Assembly: GCA_964057225.1 (NCBI GenBank)
Contig: OZ059894.1
Span: 3,348,001-3,412,000 of the forward strand
Direction of reading: 5' to 3'
Origin: Auanema rhodensis
Lineage: Eukaryota > Nematoda > Chromadorea > Rhabditida > Rhabditidae
Length of the DNA: 64,000 nucleotides
The position numbers and the translations under genes are program-made. How positions within the stretch are numbered: position 1 is the stretch's first letter; the number at the start of each line of letters is the position of its first letter. Under the pieces are notes generated by a model. That model saw nothing but the letters and a program-made list of their open reading frames with translations. It was not told the origin of the DNA and made no database searches. Below are positions 53,901 through 64,000 of the stretch, in pieces.

Positions 53901-56900
53901 CAAATAATTTCAAGTTGAATCAAATGTCTTTATCTATATTTTAGTTATTATTATTCAAATATACACAATTCTTATAGTAAAGCTTCTAACCAGAGTTGGG
54001 AGAATGGGGGCGTGGTTTGCGCGCTAACTATCATATAGGTCAGCAAAGGGAGTTGTACAATAACAGTTGATTCGTCAGCGTAGGAATAACCATGCCACCC
54101 AAGCCATCCGCCAAGGGAGCTGAAGAAGAGAAATTCCAGAAAGTAAGTTTATATCAATAGTTTTCATGTAAAACAGCCTTTTATGAGGAAATTTAAAGTT
54201 TTTAATGTTTAAATAATTCAAATAATTTCAAGTTGAATCAAATGTCTTTATCTATATTTTAGTATATTATTATTTAAATATACACAATTCTTATAGTAAA
54301 GCTTCTAACCAGAGTTGGGAGAATGGGGGCGTGGTTTTCGCACTAACTAACATATAGGTCAGCAAAGGGAGTTGTACAATAACAGTTGATTCGTCAGCGT
54401 AGGAATAACCATGCCACCCAAGCCATCCGCCAAGGGAGCTGAAGAGAAAGGAGAGAAGAAGAAGAGAAATTCCTGAAAGTAAGTTTTTAAGTTTTTAATG
54501 TTTAAATAATTCAAATAATTTCAAGTTGAATCAAATGTCTGTATCTATATTTTAGTTATTATTATTTAAATATACACAATTCTTATAGTAAAGCTTCTAA
54601 CCAGAGTTGGGAGAATGGAAGCGTGGTTTGCGTGCTAACTAACATATAGGTCAGCAAAGGGAGTTGTACAATAACAGTTGATACGTCAGCGTAGGAATAA
54701 CCATGCCACCCAAGCCATCCGCCAAGGGAGCTGAAGAAGAGAAATTCCAGAAAGTAAGTTTATATCAATAGTTTTCATGTAAAACAGCCTTTTATGAGGA
54801 AATTTAAAGTTTTTAATTTTTAAATAATTCAAATAATTTCAAGTTGAATCAAATGTCTTTATGTATATTTTAGTATATTATTATTCAAGTATACACAATT
54901 CTTATAGTAAAGCTTCTAACCAGAGTTGGGAGAATGGGGGCGTGGTTTGCGCGCTAACTAACGTATAGGTCAGCAAAGGGAGTTGTACAATAACAGTTGA
55001 TTCGTCAGCGTAGGAATAACCATGCCACCCAAGCCATCCGCCAAGGGAGCTGAAGAGAAAGGAGAGAAGAAGAAGAGAAATTCCTGAAAGTGAGTTTTCA
55101 AGTTTTTAATGTTTAAATAATTCAAATAATTTCAAGTTGAATCAAATGTCTTTATCTATATTTTAGTTATTATTATTCAAATATACACAATTCTTATAGT
55201 AAAGCTTCTAACCAGAGTTGGGAGAATGGGGGCGTGGTTTGCGCGCTAACTATCATATAGGTCAGCAAAGGGAGTTGTACAATAACAGTTGATTCGTCAG
55301 CGTAGGAATAACCATGCCACCCAAGCCATCCGCCAAGGGAGCTGAAGAAGAGAAATTCCAGAAAGTAAGTTTATATCAATAGTTTTCATGTAAAACAGCC
55401 TTTTATGAGGAAATTTAAAGTTTTTAATGTTTAAATAATTCAAATAATTTCAAGTTGAATCAAATGTCTTTATCTATATTTTAGTATATTATTATTTAAA
55501 TATACACAATTCTTATAGTAAAGCTTCTAACCAGAGTTGGGAGAATGGGGGCGTGGTTTTCGCACTAACTAACATATAGGTCAGCAAAGGGAGTTGTACA
55601 ATAACAGTTGATTCGTCAGCGTAGGAATAACCATGCCACCCAAGCCATCCGCCAAGGGAGCTGAAGAGAAAGGAGAGAAGAAGAAGAGAAATTCCTGAAA
55701 GTAAGTTTTTAAGTTTTTAATGTTTAAATAATTCAAATAATTTCAAGTTGAATCAAATGTCTGTATCTATATTTTAGTTATTATTATTTAAATATACACA
55801 ATTCTTATAGTAAAGCTTCTAACCAGAGTTGGGAGAATGGAAGCGTGGTTTGCGTGCTAACTAACATATAGGTCAGCAAAGGGAGTTGTACAATAACAGT
55901 TGATACGTCAGCGTAGGAATAACCATGCCACCCAAGCCATCCGCCAAGGGAGCTGAAGAAGAGAAATTCCAGAAAGTAAGTTTATATCAATAGTTTTCAT
56001 GTAAAACAGCCTTTTATGAGGAAATTTAAAGTTTTTAATTTTTAAATAATTCAAATAATTTCAAGTTGAATCAAATGTCTTTATGTATATTTTAGTATAT
56101 TATTATTCAAGTATACACAATTCTTATAGTAAAGCTTCTAACCAGAGTTGGGAGAATGGGGGCGTGGTTTGCGCGCTAACTAACGTATAGGTCAGCAAAG
56201 GGAGTTGTACAATAACAGTTGATTCGTCAGCGTAGGAATAACCATGCCACCCAAGCCATCCGCCAAGGGAGCTGAAGAGAAAGGAGAGAAGAAGAAGAGA
56301 AATTCCTGAAAGTGAGTTTTCAAGTTTTTAATGTTTAAATAATTCAAATAATTTCAAGTTGAATCAAATGTCTTTATCTATATTTTAGTTATTATTATTC
56401 AAATATACACAATTCTTATAGTAAAGCTTCTAACCAGAGTTGGGAGAATGGGGGCGTGGTTTGCGCGCTAACTATCATATAGGTCAGCAAAGGGAGTTGT
56501 ACAATAACAGTTGATTCGTCAGCGTAGGAATAACCATGCCACCCAAGCCATCCGCCAAGGGAGCTGAAGAAGAGAAATTCCAGAAAGTAAGTTTATATCA
56601 ATAGTTTTCATGTAAAACAGCCTTTTATGAGGAAATTTAAAGTTTTTAATGTTTAAATAATTCAAATAATTTCAAGTTGAATCAAATGTCTTTATCTATA
56701 TTTTAGTATATTATTATTTAAATATACACAATTCTTATAGTAAAGCTTCTAACCAGAGTTGGGAGAATGGGGGCGTGGTTTTCGCACTAACTAACATATA
56801 GGTCAGCAAAGGGAGTTGTACAATAACAGTTGATTCGTCAGCGTAGGAATAACCATGCCACCCAAGCCATCCGCCAAGGGAGCTGAAGAGAAAGGAGAGA

Positions 56901-58979
56901 AGAAGAAGAGAAATTCCTGAAAGTAAGTTTTTAAGTTTTTAATGTTTAAATAATTCAAATAATTTCAAGTTGAATCAAATGTCTGTATCTATATTTTAGT
57001 TATTATTATTTAAATATACACAATTCTTATAGTAAAGCTTCTAACCAGAGTTGGGAGAATGGAAGCGTGGTTTGCGTGCTAACTAACATATAGGTCAGCA
57101 AAGGGAGTTGTACAATAACAGTTGATACGTCAGCGTAGGAATAACCATGCCACCCAAGCCATCCGCCAAGGGAGCTGAAGAAGAGAAATTCCAGAAAGTA
57201 AGTTTATATCAATAGTTTTCATGTAAAACAGCCTTTTATGAGGAAATTTAAAGTTTTTAATTTTTAAATAATTCAAATAATTTCAAGTTGAATCAAATGT
57301 CTTTATGTATATTTTAGTATATTATTATTCAAGTATACACAATTCTTATAGTAAAGCTTCTAACCAGAGTTGGGAGAATGGGGGCGTGGTTTGCGCGCTA
57401 ACTAACGTATAGGTCAGCAAAGGGAGTTGTACAATAACAGTTGATTCGTCAGCGTAGGAATAACCATGCCACCCAAGCCATCCGCCAAGGGAGCTGAAGA
57501 GAAAGGAGAGAAGAAGAAGAGAAATTCCTGAAAGTGAGTTTTCAAGTTTTTAATGTTTAAATAATTCAAATAATTTCAAGTTGAATCAAATGTCTTTATC
57601 TATATTTTAGTTATTATTATTCAAATATACACAATTCTTATAGTAAAGCTTCTAACCAGAGTTGGGAGAATGGGGGCGTGGTTTGCGCGCTAACTATCAT
57701 ATAGGTCAGCAAAGGGAGTTGTACAATAACAGTTGATTCGTCAGCGTAGGAATAACCATGCCACCCAAGCCATCCGCCAAGGGAGCTGAAGAAGAGAAAT
57801 TCCAGAAAGTAAGTTTATATCAATAGTTTTCATGTAAAACAGCCTTTTATGAGGAAATTTAAAGTTTTTAATGTTTAAATAATTCAAATAATTTCAAGTT
57901 GAATCAAATGTCTTTATCTATATTTTAGTATATTATTATTTAAATATACACAATTCTTATAGTAAAGCTTCTAACCAGAGTTGGGAGAATGGGGGCGTGG
58001 TTTTCGCACTAACTAACATATAGGTCAGCAAAGGGAGTTGTACAATAACAGTTGATTCGTCAGCGTAGGAATAACCATGCCACCCAAGCCATCCGCCAAG
58101 GGAGCTGAAGAGAAAGGAGAGAAGAAGAAGAGAAATTCCTGAAAGTAAGTTTTTAAGTTTTTAATGTTTAAATAATTCAAATAATTTCAAGTTGAATCAA
58201 ATGTCTGTATCTATATTTTAGTTATTATTATTTAAATATACACAATTCTTATAGTAAAGCTTCTAACCAGAGTTGGGAGAATGGAAGCGTGGTTTGCGTG
58301 CTAACTAACATATAGGTCAGCAAAGGGAGTTGTACAATAACAGTTGATACGTCAGCGTAGGAATAACCATGCCACCCAAGCCATCCGCCAAGGGAGCTGA
58401 AGAAGAGAAATTCCAGAAAGTAAGTTTATATCAATAGTTTTCATGTAAAACAGCCTTTTATGAGGAAATTTAAAGTTTTTAATTTTTAAATAATTCAAAT
58501 AATTTCAAGTTGAATCAAATGTCTTTATGTATATTTTAGTATATTATTATTCAAGTATACACAATTCTTATAGTAAAGCTTCTAACCAGAGTTGGGAGAA
58601 TGGGGGCGTGGTTTGCGCGCTAACTAACGTATAGGTCAGCAAAGGGAGTTGTACAATAACAGTTGATTCGTCAGCGTAGGAATAACCATGCCACCCAAGC
58701 CATCCGCCAAGGGAGCTGAAGAGAAAGGAGAGAAGAAGAAGAGAAATTCCTGAAAGTGAGTTTTCAAGTTTTTAATGTTTAAATAATTCAAATAATTTCA
58801 AGTTGAATCAAATGTCTTTATCTATATTTTAGTTATTATTATTCAAATATACACAATTCTTATAGTAAAGCTTCTAACCAGAGTTGGGAGAATGGGGGCG
58901 TGGTTTGCGCGCTAACTATCATATAGGTCAGCAAAGGGAGTTGTACAATAACAGTTGATTCGTCAGCGTAGGAATAACC
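47982..58979 (+). repeat. 1222-bp four-unit higher-order repeat, nine copies
   Basis: Within the 46-unit array, four units with distinct upstream variants recur in fixed order: CTAACTATCATATAG, TTTTCGCACTAAC, GAATGGAAGCGTGG and CTAACTAACGTATAGG. CTATCATATAG returns every 1222 bp (for example near 49139, 50361 and 51583). Nine periods span 10998 bp exactly. The few differences I noticed include GTCGTTA at 48135 and GATTCG instead of GATACG near 51012. Confidence 0.92.
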
Positions 58980-59160
58980 ATGCCACCCAAGCCATCCGCC
59001 AAGGGAGCTGAAGAAAAGGAGAGAAGAAGAAGAGAAATTCCTGAAAGTAAGTTTTTAAGTTTTTAATGTTTAAATAATTCAAATAATTTCAAGTTGATTC
59101 AAATGTCTTTATCTATATCTTAGTTATTATTATTTAGATATACATAATTTTTGTAGTAAA

Positions 59161-59269
59161 GCTTCTAACCAGAGTTGGGAGAATGGGTAAGGATAAGCTT
59201 CTAACCAGAGTTGGGAGAATGGGTAAGGATAAGCTTCTAACCAGAGTTGGGAGAATGGGGGAGTGGTTT
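59161..59269. repeat. 36-bp boundary minirepeat, three units, right end of island 3
   Basis: GCTTCTAACCAGAGTTGGG recurs at 59161, 59197 and 59233, one more unit than in islands 1 and 2. It then ends in GGGGGAGTGGTTT against satellite CGAATGCAC at 59270. Confidence 0.82.
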
Positions 59270-62200
59270 CGAATGCACTATACCACATTAAGAAACGCTC
59301 AATACAAGACTTAGTTATGATCGTTTGAAAAATGATGCATTACTGTATGTTGAGTTTCAATGTACACTCAACATTGCTTCCAAAAACATTTTGACAAAAA
59401 TTTTCCCGGAAAATTTCAAAATAATTTCACGAAAAGTAGATGTTTTTAGATTTCTTTTCTCGAGGCGAAGATGATGGACAATGTTATTCAGCGAAAAAAT
59501 AAACTCTTCAGGGTGAAAATCGAGGATATAAGTGTGAACCTATATCAGTTGATATCTCGGTGCATTCTTAAGCTAGCGCAAATCTGATAACACAGATCGA
59601 CGCAGCTCAAACATCCACATCGAAAGCACTATACTTCATTAAGAAATGCTCAATACAAAAATTAGTTATGATCGTTTGGAAAATGATGCATTACTGTATA
59701 TTGAGTTTCAATGTACACTCAACATTGCTTTCAAAAACATTTTGACAAAAATTTTCCCGAAAAATTTCTAGATAATTTCACAAAAAGTAGATGTTTTTAG
59801 ATTCCTTTTTTCAAGGCGAAGATGATGGACAATGTTATTCAGCGAAAAAATAAACTCTTCAGGGTGAAAATCGAGGATATAAGTGTGAACATATATCAGT
59901 TGATATCTCGGTGCATTTTTAAGCTAGCGCAAATTTGATAACACAGATCGACGCAGCTCAAAAATCTACATCGAATGCACTATACTACATTGAAAAACGC
60001 TTAATACAAAAATTAGTTATGATCGTTTGAAAAATGATGCATTACTGTATGTTGAGTTTCAATGTACACTCAACATTGCTTCCAAAAACATTTTGACAAA
60101 AATTTTCCCGGAAAATTTCAAAATAATTTCACGAAAAGTAGATGTTTTTAGATTTCTTTTCTCGAGGCGAAGATGATGGACAATGTTATTCAGCGAAAAA
60201 ATAAACTCTTCAGGGTGAAAATCGAGGATATAAGTGTGAACCTATATCAGTTGATATCTCGGTGCATTCTTAAGCTAGCGCAAATCTGATAACACAGATC
60301 GACGCAGCTCAAACATCCACATCGAAAGCACTATACTTCATTAAGAAATGCTCAATACAAAAATTAGTTATGATCGTTTGGAAAATGATGCATTACTGTA
60401 TATTGAGTTTCAATGTACACTCAACATTGCTTTCAAAAACATTTTGACAAAAATTTTCCCGAAAAATTTCTAAATAATTTCACGAAAAGTAGATGTTTTT
60501 AGATTCCTTTTTTCAAGGCAAAGACGATGGACAATGTTATTCAACGAAAAAATTAATTCTTCAGGGTGAAAATCGAGGATATAAGTGTGAACTTATATCA
60601 GTTGATATCTCGGTGCATTTTTAAGCTAGCGCAAATCTGATAACACAGATCGACGCAGCTTGAAAATCCGCATCGAATGCACTATACTACATTGAAAAAC
60701 GCTTAATACAAAAATTAGTTATGATCGTTTGAAAAATGATGCATTAGTGTATGTTGAGTTTCCATGTACACTCAACATTGCTTCCAAAAACATTTTGACA
60801 AAAATTTTTTCGAAAAATTTCAGAATAATTTAGCGAAAAGTAGATGTTTTTAGATTCCTTTTTTCAAGGCAAAGACGATGGACAGTGTTATTCAACGAAA
60901 AAATTAATTCTTCAGGGTGAAAATCGAGGATATAAGTGTGAACTTATATCAGTTGATATCTCGGTGCATTTTTAAGCTAGCGCAAATCTGATAACACAGA
61001 TCGACGCAGCTTAAAAATCCGCATCGAATGCACTATACTACATTGAAAAACGCTTAATACAAAAATTAGTTATGATCGTTTGAAAAATGATGCATTAGTG
61101 TATGTTGAGTTTCCATGTACACTCAACATTGCTTCCAAAAACATTTTGACAAAAATTTTTTCGAAAAATTTCAGAATAATTTAGCGAAAAGTAGATGTTT
61201 TTAGATTCCTTTTTTCAAGGCAAAGACGATGGACAATGTTATTCAACGAAAAAATTAATTCTTCAGGGTGAAAATCGAGGATATAAGTGTGAACTTATAT
61301 CAGTTGATATCTCGGTGCATTTTTAAGCTAGCGCAAATCTGATAACACAGATCGACGCAGCTTAAAAATCCGCATCGAATGCACTATACTACATTGAAAA
61401 ACGCTTAATACAAAAATCAGTTATGATCGTTTGAAAAATGATGCATTAGTGTATGTTGAGTTTCCATGTACACTCAACATTGCTTCCAAAAACATTTTGA
61501 CAAAAATTTTTTCGAAAAATTTCAAAATAATTTAGCGAAAAGTAGATGTTTTTAGATTCCTTTTTTCAAGGCAAAAACGATGGACAATGTTATTCAACGA
61601 AAAAAGTAAATCTTCAGGGTGAAAATCGAGGATACAAGTGTGAACATATATCAGTTGATTTCTCGGTGCATTTTTAAGCTAGCGCAAATATGATAACATA
61701 GATCGACGCAGCTTAAAAATCCGCATTGAATGCACTATACTACATTGAGAAAAGCTTAATACAAAAATTAGTTATGATCGTTTGAAAAATGATGCATTAC
61801 TGTATGTTGAGTTTCCATGTACACTCAACATTGCTTCCAAAAACATTTTGACAAAAATTTTCCCGAAAAATTTCTAGATAATTTCACAAAAAGTAGATGT
61901 TTTTAGATTCCTTTTTTCAAGGCGAAGATGATGGACAATGTTATTCAGCGAAAAAATTAACTCTTCAGGGTGAAAATCGAGGATATAAGTGTGAACCGAT
62001 ATCAGTTGATATCTCGGTGCATTTTTAAGCTAGCGCAAATATGGTAACATAGATCGACGCAGCTCAAAAATCTACATCGAATGCACTATACTTCATTAAG
62101 AAATGCTCAATACCAAAATTAGTTATGATCGTTTGGAAAATGATGCATTACTGTATGTTGAGTTTCAATGTACACTCAACATTGCTTTCAAAAACATTTT

Positions 62201-64000
62201 GACAAAAATTTTCCCGAAAAATTTCGAAATAATTTCACGAAAAGTAGATGTTTTTAGATTTCTTTTTTCAAGGCGAAGACGATGGACAATGTTATTCAGC
62301 GAAAAAATTAACTCTTCAGGGTGAAAATCGAGGATATAAGTGTGAACCGATATCAGTTGATATCTCGGTGCATTTTTAAGCTAGCGCAAATATGGTAACA
62401 TAGATCGACGCAGCTCAAAAATCTACATCGAATGCACTATACTTCATTAAGAAATGCTCAATACCAAAATTAGTTATGATCGTTTGGAAAATGATGCATT
62501 ACTGTATGTTGAGTTTCAATGTACACTCAACATTGCTTTCAAAAACATTTTGACAAAAATTTTCCCGAAAAATTTCGAAATAATTTCACGAAAAGTAGAT
62601 GTTTTTAGATTCCTTTTTTCAAGGCGAAGACGATGGACAATGTTATTCAGCGAAAAAATTAACTCTTCAGGGTGAAAATCGAGGATATAAGTGTGAACCG
62701 ATATCAGTTGATATCTCGGTGCATTTTTAAGCTAGCGCAAATATGGTAACATAGATCGACGCAGCTTAAAAATCCGCATTGCATGCACTATACTACATTG
62801 AGAAAAGCTTTATACAAAAATTAGTTATGATCGTTTGAAAAATGATGCATTACTGTATGTTGAGTTTCCATGTACACTCAACATTGCTTCCAAAAACATT
62901 TTGACAAAAATTTTCCCGGAAAATTTCAAAATAATTTCACGAAAAGTAGATGTTTTTAGATTTCTTTTTTCGAGGCGAAGATGATGGACAATGTTATTCA
63001 ACGAAAAAATTAGTTCTTCAGGGTGAAAATCGAGGATATAGGTGTGAACTTATATCAGTTGATATCTCGGTGCATTTTTAAGCTAGCGCAAATCTGATAA
63101 CACAGATCGACGCAGCTTAAAAATCCGCATTGAATGCACTATACTACATTGAGAAAAGCTTAATACAAAAATTAGTTATGATCGTTTGAAAAATGATGCA
63201 TTACTGTATGTTGAGTTTCCATGTACACTCAACATTGCTTCCAAAAACATTTTGACAAAAATTTTCCCGAAAAATTTCTAGATAATTTCACAAAAAGTAG
63301 ATGTGTTTAGATTCCTTTTTTCAAGGCGAAGATGATGGACAATGTTATTCAGCGAAAAAATTAACTCTTCAGGGTGAAAATCGAGGATATAAGTGTGAAC
63401 CGATATCAGTTGATATCTCGGTGCATTTTTAAGCTAGCGCAAATATGGTAACATAGATCGACGCAGCTCAAAAATCTACATCGAATGCACTATACTTCAT
63501 TAAGAAATGCTCAATACCAAAATTAGTTATGATCGTTTGGAAAATGATGCATTACTGTATGTTGAGTTTCAATGTACACTCAACATTGCTTTCAAAAACA
63601 TTTTGACAAAAATTTTCCCGAAAAATTTCGAAATAATTTCACGAAAAGTAGATGTTTTTAGATTTCTTTTTTCAAGGCGAAGACGATGGACAATGTTATT
63701 CAGCGAAAAAATTAACTCTTCAGGGTGAAAATCGAGGATATAAGTGTGAACCGATATCAGTTGATATCTCGGTGCATTTTTAAGCTAGCGCAAATATGGT
63801 AACATAGATCGACGCAGCTCAAAAATCTACATCGAATGCACTATACTTCATTAAGAAATGCTCAATACCAAAATTAGTTATGATCGTTTGGAAAATGATG
63901 CATTACTGTATGTTGAGTTTCAATGTACACTCAACATTGCTTTCAAAAACATTTTGACAAAAATTTTCCCGAAAAATTTCGAAATAATTTCACGAAAAGT
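59270..64000. repeat. 351-bp satellite array, block 4
   Basis: The satellite resumes with CGAATGCACTATACC and runs off the window. Monomers near 59560 and 60262 share GCATTCTTAAGC and TTTTCTCGAGG at a 702-bp offset. The end of the block (62103-64000) repeats the subtype seen in block 2 with GCTTTCAAAAAC. No deleted monomers are seen. Confidence 0.96.

Larger units (their letters stand above)
45019..59160 (+). repeat. H2B-like 5'-fragment array, 46 units, island 3
   Basis: ATGs stand at 45255, 45546, 45830, 46149, 46441, 46760, 47079, 47371, 47690 and 47982, then alternately 319 and 292 bp apart to 58980. From 47690 on, the 319-bp step always follows a unit reading MPPKPSAKGAEEEKFQK, and the 292-bp step follows one reading MPPKPSAKGAEEKGEKKKRNS. 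The two differ by a 17-bp indel in the coding part, a 44-bp difference after the donor-like site, and TTCCAG against TTCCTG. Every unit keeps AACCATGCC and a GTAAGT or GTGAGT site. No complete H2B occurs in or after the array. Confidence 0.92.

Overview
This window is non-coding-rich nuclear DNA from a eukaryote, almost certainly an animal. The evidence is three copies of an intronless, replication-type histone H3 gene ending in a histone 3' stem-loop, a damaged histone H4, and many copies of the start of a histone H2B-like gene. The H2B-like tail start (MPPK.SAKGA) resembles invertebrate rather than vertebrate H2B. The strong A+T bias and these histones would fit a cnidarian such as a hydrozoan, but that is a weak guess. 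There is no bacterial content.

Layout. About 39 kb is one tandem satellite with a 351-bp monomer, in four blocks: 1-27665, 32631-38604, 41975-43033 and 59270-64000. Two deleted monomer forms (197 bp and 151 bp) are mixed in. Together they build higher-order repeats of 3750, 3048, 2956, 1053 and 899 bp, each an exact sum of whole monomers. Inserted at one and the same point of the monomer are three histone islands: 27666-32630, 38605-41974 and 43034-59269. Each is flanked by the same 5-bp satellite sequence CGAAT.

Each island has the same order, left to right: (1) a 5'-fragment of H4 on the minus strand, broken after residue 63 and fused to satellite; (2) an intact H3 on the minus strand with TATA box, GC boxes and 3' stem-loop; (3) an A+T-rich spacer with 215-bp repeats; (4) on the plus strand, a tandem array of H2B-like 5' fragments (promoter region, ATG, about 11-20 codons, then a GTAAGT/GTGAGT splice-donor-like site). 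The arrays hold 5, 4 and 46 units. The last is a nearly perfect 1222-bp four-unit higher-order repeat present nine times. Islands 2 and 3 arose by a 4429-bp tandem duplication whose breakpoints lie in satellite.

Functionally, only H3 looks able to make a normal protein. H4 and H2B are decayed, yet they keep promoter-like sequence pointing outward, so transcription from an island could run into the satellite on both sides and in both orientations. No H2A, H1, complete H4, complete H2B, tRNA, rRNA or transposase gene is visible. Short open frames of 60-75 residues in the satellite are chance frames of the repeat and are not called as genes.
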